From positions 42,929,616 to 42,993,615 of the forward strand of contig CM055901.1 in NCBI GenBank assembly GCA_029582155.1: a stretch of DNA of 64,000 nucleotides, given 5' to 3'. The translations under genes were made by a program, and so were the position numbers. This document shows positions 23,331 to 35,000 of the stretch, piece after piece. The stretch is from Panopea generosa (Eukaryota > Mollusca > Bivalvia > Adapedonta > Hiatellidae). The notes beneath the pieces are model-generated. The model was given only the letters and a program-made list of their open reading frames with translations. It was not told the DNA's origin and searched no databases. Numbering within the stretch: the first letter of the stretch is position 1; every line of letters begins with the position of its first letter.

Positions 23331-26300
23331 AAGGCAAGTGAGCATGTGTCAGCATCCAGACCACTCGGCCACGGACACATGATCTCATCTATGAAAGACA
23401 ATTGAGCATGTGTCAGCATCCAGAACACTCGGCCACGGACACTTGATCTCAGCAATGAAAGACAAGTGAGCATGTGTCAGCGCTCAGACCACTCGGCCAC
23501 GGACACTTGATCTAAGCGATGAAAGACAAGTGAGCATGTGTCAGCATCCAGAACAATCGGCCACGGACACTTGATCTAAGCGATGATAGGTATATGAACA
23601 TGTGTCAGCATCCAGACCTCTCGGCCACGGACACTTGATCTAAGCGATGAAAGACAAGTGAGCATGTGTCAGCATCCAGAACACTCGGCCACGGACACTT
23701 GATCTCAGCAATGAAAGACAAGTGAGCATGTGTCAGCATCCAGAACACTCGGCCACGGACACTTGATCTAAGCGATGATAGGTATATGAACATGTGTCAG
23801 CATCCAGACCTCTCGGCCATGGACACTTGATCTCAGCAATGAAAGACAATTGAGCATGTGTCAGCATCCAGAACACTCGGCCACGGACACTTGATCTAAG
23901 CGATGAAAGACAAGTGAGCATGTGTCAGCATCCAGAACACTCGGCCACGGACACTTGATCTCAGCAATGAAAGACAAGTGAGCATGTGTCAGCATCCAGA
24001 ACACTCGGCCACGGACACTTGATCTAAGCGATGAAAGACAAGTGAGCATGTGTCAGCATCCAGAACAATCGGCCACGGACACTTGATCTAAGCGATGATA
24101 GGTATATGAACATGTGTCAGCATCCAGACCTCTCGGCCACGGACACTTGATCTAAGCGATGAAAGACAAGTGAGCATGTGTCAGCATCCAGAACACTCGG
24201 CCACGGACACTTGATCTAAGCGATGAAAGACAAGTGAGCATGTGTCAGTGTCCAGACTACGTGGCCACGGACACATGATCTCATCAATGAAAGACAATTG
24301 AGCATGTGTCAGTGCCCAGACCACTAGGCCACGGACTTTTGATCTCAGCAATGAAAGACAATTGAGCATGTGTCAGCGAACAGACCACTCGGCCACGGAC
24401 ACTTGATCTAAGCGATGAAAGAAAAGTGAGCATGTGTCAGCGAACAGACCACTCGGCCACGGACACTTGATCTAAGCGATGAAAGACAAGTGAGCATGTG
24501 TCAGCATCCAGAACAATCGGCCACGGACACTTGATCTAAGCGATGATAGGTATATGAACATGTGTCAGCATCCAGACCTCTCGGCCACGGTCACTTGATC
24601 TAAGCGATGAAAGACAAGTGAGCATGTGTCAGCATCCAGAACACTCGGCCACGGACACTTGATCTAAGCGACGAAAGACAAGTGAGCATGTGTCAGTGTC
24701 CAGACTACGTGGCCACGGACACATGATCTCATCAATGAAAGACAATTGAGCATGTGTCAGTGCCCAGACCACTAGGCCACGGACATTTGATCTCAGCAAT
24801 GAAAGACAATTGAGCATGTGTCAGCGAACAGACCACTCGGCCACGGACACTTGATCTAAGCGATGAAAGACAAGTGAGCATGTGTCAGCATCCAGACCTC
24901 TCGGCCACGGACACATGATCTCAGCAATGAAAGAAAAGTGAGCATGTGTCAGCGAACAGACCACTCGGCCACGGACACTTGATCTAAGCAATGAAAGACA
25001 ATTGAGCATGTGTCAGCGCCCAGACCACTCGGCCACGGATACATGATCTCAGCAATAAAACACAAGTGAGCATGTGTCAGCGCCCAGACCACTAGGCCAC
25101 GGACACATGATCTCAGCAATGAAAGAAAAGTGAGCATGTGTCAGCGCCAAGACCACTCGGCCACGGACACTTGATCTCAGCAATGAAAAACAAGTGAGCA
25201 TGTGTCAGTGCCCAGACCACTCGGCCACGAACACTTGATCTCAGCAATGAAAGACAAGTGAGCATGTGTCAGCGCCCATACCACTCGGCCACGGACACTT
25301 GATCTCAGCAATGAAAAACAAGTGAGCATGTGTCAGCATCCAGAACACTCGGCCACGGACACTTGATCTCAGCAATGAAAGACAAGTGAGCATGTGTCAG
25401 GGCCCATACCACTCGGCCACGGACACTTGATCTCAGCAATGAAAAACAAGTGAGCATGTGTCAGCATCCAGAACAATCGGCCACGGACACTTGATCTCAG
25501 CAATGAAAAACAAGTGAGCATGTGTCAGTGCCCAGACCACTCGGCCATGGACACTTGATCTCAGCAATGAAAGACAAGTGAGCATGTGTCAGCGAACAGA
25601 CCACTCGCCCCGGACACTTGATCTAAGCAATGAAAGACAATTGAGCATGTGTCAGCGCCCAGACCACTCGGCCACGGATACATGATCTCAGCAATGAAAG
25701 ACAAGTGAGCATGTGTCAGCGCCCAGACCACTAGGCCACGGACACATGATCTCAGCAATGAAAGAAAAGTGAGCATGTGTCAGCGCCCAGACCACTCGGC
25801 CACGGACACTTGATCTCAGCAATGAAAGACAAGTGAGCATGTGTCAGCGCCCAGACCACTCGGCCACGGACACTTGATCTCAGCAATGAAAGACAAGTGA
25901 GCATGTGTCAGTGCCCAGACCACTCGGCCACGGACACTTGATCTCAGCAATGAAAGACAAGTGAGCATGTGTCAGCGCCCATACCACTCGGCCACGGACA
26001 CTTGATCTCAGCAATGAAAAACAAGTGAGCATGTGTCAGCGCCCAGACCATTCGGCCACGGACACTTGATCTCAGCAATGAAAAACAAGTGAGCATGTGT
26101 CAGCGCCCATACCACTCGGCCACGGACACTTGATCTAAGCGATGATAGGTATATGAACATGTGTCAGCATCCAGACCTCTCGGCCACGGACACTTGATCT
26201 CAGCAATGAAAGACAAGTGAGCATGTGTCAGCGCCCATACCACTCGGCCACGGACACTTGATCTAAGCGATGATAGGTATATGATCATGTGTCAGCATCC

Positions 26301-28492
26301 AGACCTCTCGGCCACGGACACTTGATCTCAGCAATGAAAGACAAGTGAGCATGTGTCAGCGCCCATACCACTCGGCCACGGACACTTGATCTAAGCGATG
26401 ATAGGTATATGAACATGTGTCAGCATCCAGACCTCTCGGCCACGGACACTTGATCTAAGCGATGATAGGTATATGATCATGTGTCAGCATCCAGACCTCT
26501 CGGCCACGGACACTTGATCTCAGCAATGAAAGACAAGTGAGCATGTGTCAGCGCCCAGACCACTCGGCCACGGACACTTGATCTCAGCAATGAAAGACAA
26601 GTGAGCATGTGTCAGCGCCCAGACCATTCGGCCACGGACACTTGATCTCAGCAATGAAAGACAAGTGAGCATGTGTCAGCGCCAAGACCACTCGGCCACG
26701 GACACTTGATCTCAGCAATGAAAGACAAGTGAGCATGTGTCAGCGCCCAGATCATTCGGCCACGGACACTTGATCTCGGCAATGAAAAACAAGTGAGCAT
26801 GTGTCAGCGAACAGACCACTCGGCCACGGACACATGATCTCAGCAATGAAAGAAAAGTGAGCATGTGTCAGCGAACAGAACACTCGGCCACGGACACTTG
26901 ATCTCAGCAATGAAAGACAAGTGAGTATGTGTCAGCGCCCATACCACTCGGCCACGGACACTTGATCTCAGCAATGAAAGACAAGTGAGCATGTGTCAGC
27001 GCCCAGACCATTCGGCCACGGACACTTGATCTCAGCAATGAAAGAAAAGTGAGCATGTGTCAGCGAACAGACCACTAGGACACGGACACTTGATCTCAGC
27101 AATGAAAAACAAGTGAGCATGTGTCAGCGCTCAGACCACTCGGCCACGGACACTTGATCTAAGCGATGATATGTATATGAACATGTGTCAGCATCCAGAC
27201 CTCTCGGCCACGGACACTTGATCTAAGCGATGAAAAACAAGTGAGCATGTGTCAGCATTCAGAACAATCGGCCACGGACACTTGATCTAAGCGATGAAAG
27301 ACAAGTGAGCATGTGTCAGCGCTCAGACCACTCGGCCACGGACACTTGATCTAAGCGATGAAAGACAAGTGAGCATGTGTCAGCGCTCAGACCACTCGGC
27401 CACGGACACTTGATCTAAGCGATGAAAGACAAGTGAGCATGTGTCAGCGCTCAGACCTCTCGGCCACGGACACTTGATCTAAGCGATGAAAGACAAGTGA
27501 GCATGTGTCAGCGCTCAGACCTCTCGGCCACGGACACTTGATCTAAGCGATGAAAGACAAGTGAGCATGTGTCAGCGCTCAGACCTCTCGGCCACGGACA
27601 CTTGATCTAAGCGATGAAAAACAAGTGAGCATGTGTCAGCGCCCAGAACAATCGGCCACGGACACTTGATCTCAGCAATGAAAGACAATTGAGCATGTGT
27701 CAGCGCCCAGACCACTCGGCCACGGACACTTGATCTAAGCGATGAAAAACAAGTGAGCATGTGTCAGCGCTCAGAACAATCGGCCACGGACACTTGATCT
27801 AAGCGATGAAAGACAAGTGAGCATGTGTCAGCGCTCAGACCTCTCGGCCACGGACACTTGATCTAAGCGATGAAAGACAAGTGAGCATGTGTCAGCGCTC
27901 AGACCACTCGGCCACGGACACTTGATCTAAGCGATGAAAGACAAGTGAGCATGTGTCAGCGCTCAGACCTCTCGGCCACGGACACTTGATCTAAGCGATG
28001 AAAGAAAAGTGAGCATGTGTCAGCATCCAGACCTCTCGGCCACGGACACTTGATCTAAGCGATGAAAGACAATTGAGCATGTGTCAGCATCCAGACCTCT
28101 CGGCCACGGACACTTGATCTCAGCAATGAAAGAAAAGTGAGCATGTGTCAGCGAACAGACCACTAGGACACGGACACTTGATCTCAGCAATGAAAAACAA
28201 GTGAGCATGTGTCAGCGCTCAGACCTCTCGGCCACGGACACTTGATCTAAGCGATGAAAGAAAAGTGAGCATGTGTCAGCATCCAGACCTCTCGGCCACG
28301 GACACTTGATCTCAGCAATGAAAGAAAAGTGAGCATGTGTCAGCGAACAGACCACTAGGACACGGACACTTGATCTCAGCAATGAAAAACAAGTGAGCAT
28401 GTGTCAGCGCTCAGACCTCTCGGCCACGGACACTTGATCTAAGCGATGATAGGTATATGATCATGTGTCAGCATCCAGAACACTCGGCCACA
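23315..28492. repeat. 64-bp satellite array, about 81 monomers
   Basis: The monomer contains GATCTCAGCAATGAAAGACA, AGTGAGCATGTGTCAGC, a variable tri- or tetranucleotide, CAGACCACTCGGCCACGGAC and ACTT, total 64 bases. Variants (ATCTAAGCGATG, GATAGGTATATGAACATG, CGAACAG) are shuffled in higher-order patterns: 192-base trimers at 28020-28400, and a 448-base heptamer relating 24181-24369 to 24629-24817. The minus-strand 62-codon open frames ending every 192 bases follow from three 64-base units fitting the reading frame and are not genes. Each monomer keeps the complement of a tRNA A box (GGCCGAGTGGTC). Confidence 0.97.
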
Positions 28493-28587
28493 GATGATCC
28501 CTTGAAAGTTAAATATTGATTTAAAATCGCATCTTCTTTGTAACCTAAAAGTTGCTTTTCGATTCGGTGAAATATTGAACATTGTTA

Positions 28588-28770
28588 AAAAAAGATTAAT
28601 TGGTCAAGTGGTAAAACATCGATCCCTGCCACGGCCATGTGTGGTGTCCTGGATCAAGACATTATTTTTGCATATGCTAAGTACTGGTTCTTTCCCGGAA
28701 TTTCGAGCATGATTTATCTCATGTGTAATAACTTGTTTCACAATCGATATAAAATAAATGAGTTTAAACT
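28588..28770 (+). mobile_element. tRNA-derived SINE (family A), partial
   Basis: AATTGGTCAAGTGGTAAAAC is a degraded tRNA-like 5' part. It is followed by the family body: TGTGTGGTGTCCT, AAGACATT, GTACTGGTTCT, GAGCATGATTTATCT, ATAACTTGTTTCACA and AAATAAATGAGTTTAAACT. It shares this body with 46690-46884 and 50083-50287. Confidence 0.75.
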
Positions 28771-31134
28771 AAAAGATGATGATGACGATATAAACAACAA
28801 ATTAAAACTTTGTATATATCGATATGGTTATATTGAATATTATTCTTAATAGAATAAAAGTTGCGAACATTGATCTTAACTTAATATTTGTGTGCATATC
28901 TAGACAAACACAAAATAATACATGTTATATCCTGATGCACAGAACAACATCTGCATAGGTTGATGCTGTAAAATGACAGTTTTGACCTAATATTTGGCAC
29001 GTTGTTTTGGTTAAAAGCAAACTGTTTAATGTCAAATATTGCCATTTTATTACGCAATACGGGTCGAATATTCTAAAGTATGAAAATGAATATATGACAT
29101 TTGAGACATCTCAAAATAAAGTTATGTGAAACACAGATGGTAATGTTGAATGAATAAAATACCACATGTACATTTCATGAAATTGAAAATAGTGCTTAAA
29201 GAGGACTCACCTATATTGGTTATATTTTTTCGAGCTTTATGTAAAACATCATATATTATGGATATTTTGTTTAGTAACTTCTTTTGTATTTTGTCTGTAT
29301 TGTCGACCTGTGTATTAACGAAATTCTCATAAATAAAATAATCTACAAGGACGGAATCAACTTTTATCTTCGAATGGCAAATTCGTCTTTGTGATTTAAT
29401 AAACAGAGCGTTTTATGTAATGCATCTTTATTTCGTTAGCAAAACACACCAATTTATATAGTGTGGGAACATTTTACTTGAAAGCTAATTGATCATTGGA
29501 GTTGTCGTACAAGATGGACATTACAGATAAACGATAGCAAATTTATATATATAATAATTGTAAAAATAATACTCCACCGATAACGTAATTTTCAATGGTT
29601 ACAGGTAAGCATGACATAATGTCACTATTTAAACTCAATAAACTTATTTCATTTAATTGCTAAACTTTTCTTTCATAAAATGATTATCGTCCCTGCCACA
29701 AATACTGTGATGTTTACCAATTACCATATAAAACACGTAAGTTCTGCATATTGAACGACAAAAAACTGTTCTGCAACATAATAGGACATGTTTCGTTAAT
29801 TTCAGTATAGATTATCTTATTGGAAATGAAATTCAGTTAAGCATGATATACTAACTAACTCTAGAAACGTTCATTTAATTAATCAATTGGTTAGTAGAGG
29901 AGATTATCTATTGAATAACATAATATATTAAATCTGCACTGAAGCTTGCTGCTTTTCAATTAGCATTTAACGAGTGATTCAGCCAGGTGTCCGACTACTG
30001 GCGCATCTCGTTATTTATATTGATTATAATTATCTAAATCAGAAGCTTTCATCCGCGTTAACGGCTTATGGTAAGAGTTGCATTTCCATTACAATAGATA
30101 CAGATAAATAATTATTTACAGAATGAAAACAAATTACCGTTTATCTTTCAAAAGAGCTAATGGTCCATTGAAATATAATCTCAAATTTTGCATAACCGTA
30201 AAAATAACGAATCATTATGTATTCTGTTTTAACTGTTCACTTTATACATCATAAGTTCTGTCCTTTGTAAAAAAAATAATCGCAACAGCTTTAATACTAG
30301 GACCATCTTGTTTCCATTAAACAATTTAGCTTATCATTCAATATTCTTTTTAATATAATCAGATTTTTTTACACAGAACATAATTAGTATCCCTTATATT
30401 TATTCCGATGTAAACATAAACTCAACGCCTTTGTAATAATAATTTAACATTATCAGTAAATTGGTAATATTCATAATATTAAGCGGTTTGCAAATTTGAA
30501 ATTAACATTATATAGTGTGAGCTAGAACATTTGCTATTACTTGCACGTTTGTCGTTTTAAAGTTCTGAGGGAGAGCTAAAACATTGATCACAATAGTAAA
30601 TCAACTAATGACCAAGAGGAATGAAAGATTATTCTTTTCGTGTGACGTTATTTATCCATGTGTTTTCTCAATTACTTTCTTCGTTTTAAATAAAAAATAT
30701 AGACAAGAAACAATAAGCATACATCGAACGGCTTGTGGAAATCGGGACGTGAAATACGATGGTTTTATAACTGTTAACTAACCGATCTCGTTTGATCACT
30801 GTAAAAAATCGATAATTTACAATTACACACAATTCCTGATAAATAGAAAATATATAAAAAAAAACTCCATTTCTAAATAAACAATTGAGTCCAAAAGTAG
30901 GACCTAAAAATAGGAAACAAGAAGTAAAAATATATTTTAGATGTCGTGGTTGTTATCCCTTTTGGGTCCAAACCGCGATATAACACATAATATTGTCTGT
31001 AATTCGGCAGACTTTATATATTTATATACACTAGATTAATGTACTTTTACCCTAACCATAGCCCCCGTCTCTAAATAAATGATATTTTTACAATATACTT
31101 ATTTGTTGTGCAGAAAAAACGTGTTCGATAGAGA
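28771..31134. other. AT-rich non-coding stretch downstream of the BMP-like gene
   Basis: No repeat family or coding motif recognised. Several 60-70-codon frames lack any support. Confidence 0.4.
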
Positions 31135-31140
31135 TTTATT
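31135..31140 (-). terminator. possible polyadenylation signal of BMP-like gene
   Basis: The minus strand reads AATAAA about 355 bases after the stop codon, the first such hexamer noticed downstream. No cleavage site or GU-rich element was verified. Confidence 0.25.
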
Positions 31141-31492
31141 AAGCTTAAAATACCATTACACAGTTGAATTTCGCTCAATATTCTGTATTTTTAAGACAAA
31201 TCCAATAAATGCCATAATTTTAAACTTAAAACTAGCGATATGTTATTGCTGTAAATGCCAGCCTTTGCCCTTCTCGTCTACAGGAAGAAATCACAACCTT
31301 GTAGAGGTTACAGGTTGACCGATACTTTATAACGTTTGCAGTTGACCGATACGTTATAACATTTACAGAACCACACAAAAGCATACTTTTGCACGTGATA
31401 TTAAGCTCAATTAAGGTAAAATATCAAATTCATGCAATAATTGAAAGTTAATTATACGTGTAGCCAATACTGTGTAGAAGTTCATTGAGACA

Positions 31493-32097
31493 TTACCGAC
31501 ACCCACATGCGGCTACCTTCATGTTAGGAAGGGTTTGCATGATAGTTTCTTCATTCTCATTTTCATAAAAAATTGATTGAGAATAAAACTTGATTGGCGT
31601 ACAACAGGCCTCAGGCACAGCGCTATCCGAAAAGTAATTAACTGACCGCCACAAGTTCTTGATGAATGAATAACTGGTACTATTCAGTATTTCCGAATCT
31701 AAAAGCACAGGACAAACCCCTTTACAAAAGCCGGCATTATAAACTATTGGCCAGGCATACCACGGCCAATCAAAACTTCTCATGTCTATATCCCAGTCAT
31801 ACCTCTTGCAATGGTAGTTGTCGTAACTGTCACTTCCCTGGGATAAAAACCGTGACATGTGCTCTGTTGATTGTCGTTTTCGTCTGCTAATACTGGGCTT
31901 TTTTAACAGAGGATTTTCTTTCAAGTTTGTATAAATAGCGAGTAAAGGTGTATTTCGTTTCGTTATTTTGACACTGCTGTTTCCAATTAGTAAATCAATA
32001 TGGACAATAAGATGGTGTTGAATTTTGTTTTTTATAGATGATATGTCAAATATAAAATATCTGTCCAGTGGTATCGACTCAAAAACGAATGTCTTTC
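31493..32097 (-). CDS. BMP-like ligand, exon 3 (end of prodomain, furin site, mature ligand)
   Basis: The acceptor is CTACTTTTCAG before 32097; the first two bases complete a Gly codon with the last base of exon 2. It encodes KTFVFESIPL, then FIFDISSI, a GNSS glycosylation site, RRKR, and the full cystine-knot domain, with motifs HCKRY, GFCKGVCP, ILNSTSY, VPEACCTP and ACGCR. The TAA stop is at 31493-31495. The cysteine framework is complete, including the interchain cysteine (first of CC), so covalent dimerisation is expected. Confidence 0.92.
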
Positions 32098-35000
32098 CTG
32101 AAAAGTAGATAAAATACATTTATAAGAACAATATTTTACATATACATTATCTTGTCTGAGAAATGCTAAATTACTTAAGGAATAAATTAATTGCGGAAAT
32201 ATGATAATATATGAACTAATATGTACCGCGTACAAAGTATGTGTGTAGAGTTAGTATAATCAGAAAGGGATTCATGCAGAGTTATTGTATAGTAATAGTA
32301 CAATAAGAAAGGGAAATATGTAAAGTTAGTACAATCAGAAAGAGAATAATGTAGAGTTAGTACATACAATCAGATAGAGAATCATGTAGAGTTAGTACAA
32401 TCAAAAAGGGAATCATGTAGAGTTATTGTATAGTTATAGTACAATCAGAAAGGGATTCATGCAGAGTTGTACAATCAGAAAGAGAATCATGTAGAGTTTG
32501 TACAATCAGAAACGGATTCATGCAGAGTTATTGTATAGTAAGAGAACAATCAGAAAGGGAATAATGTAGAGATAGTACAAACAGTAAGAGAATAATGTAT
32601 AGTTAGTACATACAATCAGAAAGAGAATCATGTAGAGTTTGTACAATCAGAAAGGGAATCATGTAGAGTTATTGTATAGTTATAGTACAATCAGAAAGGG
32701 AATAATGTAGAGATAGTACAATCAGAAAGAGAATAATGTAGATTTAGTACATACAATCAGAAAGAGAATCATGTAGAGTTTGTACAATCAGAAAGGGAAT
32801 CATGTAGAGTTCTTGTATAGTTATAGTACAATCAGAAAGGTTATCATGTAGAGTTATTGTATAGTTATAGTACAATCAGAAAGGGATACATGTAGAGTTA
32901 GTACAATTAGAAAGGGAATCATGTAGAGTTATTGTATAGTTATAGTACAATCATAAAAAGGAATCATGTGGAGTTATTGTATAGTTATAGTACAATCAGA
33001 AAGGGAATCATGTAGAGTATTTGTATAGTTATTGTACAATCAGAAAGGGATACATGTAGATGTAGTACAATCGGAAAGGGAATCATGTAGAGTTATTGTA
33101 TAGTTATTGTACAATCAGAAAGGGATTCATGTAGAGTTAGTACAATCAGAAAGGGAATCATGTAGAGTTATTGTATAGTTATAGTACAATCAGAAAAGGA
33201 ATCATGTGGAGTTATTGTATAGTTATAGTACAATCAGAAAGGGAATCATGTAGAGTTATTGTATAGTTATTGTACAATCAGAAAGGGATACATGTAGAGT
33301 TAGTACAATCGGAAAGGGAATCGTGTAGAGTTATTGTATAGTTATAGTACAATCAGAAAAGGAATCATGTGGAGTTATTGAATAGTTATAGTACACTCAG
33401 AAAGGGAATCATGTAGAGTTATTGTATAGTTATAGTACAATCAGAAAGGGAATCATGTAGAGTTATTGTACAGTTATAGTACAATTAGAAAGGGAATCAT
33501 GTAGAGTTATTGTATAGTTATAGTGCAATCAGAAAGGGATTCATGTAGAGTTATTGTATAGTTATAGTACAATCACAAAGGGAATCATGTAGGGTTATTG
33601 TATAGTTATAGTACAATCAGAAAGGGAATCATGTAGAGTTAGTACAATCAGAAAGGGAATCATGTAGAGTTATTGTATAGTTATAGTACAATCAGAAAGG
33701 GATTCATGTTCATTTATTGTATAGTTATAGTACAATCAGAAACGGATTCATGTAGACTTATTGTATAGTTATAGTACAATCAGAAAATTGAAACTACTGA
33801 TAACAACACATTTCATCATCCTATGTTTATATCTCATATCATGAATAATCCAATAAACTTACACTATTTGTTTTGACATTTTATAGTATAGCCGACGCTT
33901 GGCATTGGCTCGCAGACTACTTTTTAAGGGCGTGGATCGTGCTGCGTCCAGTTTGGAGGTCTACAACATTCCATGGTGCTGAATATGTATCGGGCACTCA
34001 TTTTATAGTTTTTGGCACACTTTATAAATGCCCTCACCGCAACCACAAATAACTTACCTACTTCTTGGTCGTAGATTTTAATGAATGCTTTTATCGCTAA
34101 CATCAACTCGCTATTGTGTTTTCTGTCAAGAACTATTTCAGCACGTGATGTGTTCTCTACTAGAGGCATTTTGAATGAAAACACGACTTGCTCCCTCTGT
34201 TGTTTTGAAATCACTGCAAAATAGATCAAAGCATTAATAAACTTATATTGTTTTCGATTACATGTTAACGTTGCTAAGATATAAGTTATGGTGTATTTCC
34301 TGTATTGTGGTAAGCCTCGCTGACAGTAATGCCATTGTCATATAAAGACAATGTTTGCTGGATACAGTGTTATAAGATATGATAAGCCTCCCTCACAGTA
34401 ATGCCATTGTCATATAAAGACGTTGTTTACCTGATACAGTGTTATAAGATATGATTAGCCTCCCTCACAGTAATTCCATTGTCATATAAAGACAGTGTTT
34501 ACATGATACAGTGTTATAAGATATGATAAGCCTCCCTCACAGTAATGTTATTGTCATATAAAGACGGTGTTTACCTGATACACAGTGTTATCAGATATGA
34601 TAAGCCTCCCTCACAGTAATGCCATTGTCATATAAAGACGGTGTTTACCTAGTACAGTGTTATAAGATATGATTAGCTTCCTTCACAGTAATGTTATTGT
34701 CACATAAAGACGGTGTTTACCTGATACAGTGTTATAAGATATGATTAGCCTCCCTCACAGTAATGTCATTGTCACATAAAGACGGTGTTTACCTGATACA
34801 CAGTGTTATATGATATGATTAGCCTCCCTCACAGTAATGCCATTGTCACATAAAGACGGTGTTTACCTAGTACAGTGTTATAAGATATGATTAGCTTCCT
34901 TCACAGTAATGTTATTGTCACATTAAGACGGTGTTTACCTGATACAGTGTTATAAGATATGATTAGCCTCCCTCACAGTAATGTTATTGTCATATAAAGA

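Noticed and set aside
23605-28400. Series of 62-codon minus-strand open frames, as a repeat-protein gene
   Set aside because: They result from 64 x 3 fitting the reading frame; each ends in a stop, there is no splice structure, and the DNA is a SINE-derived satellite.
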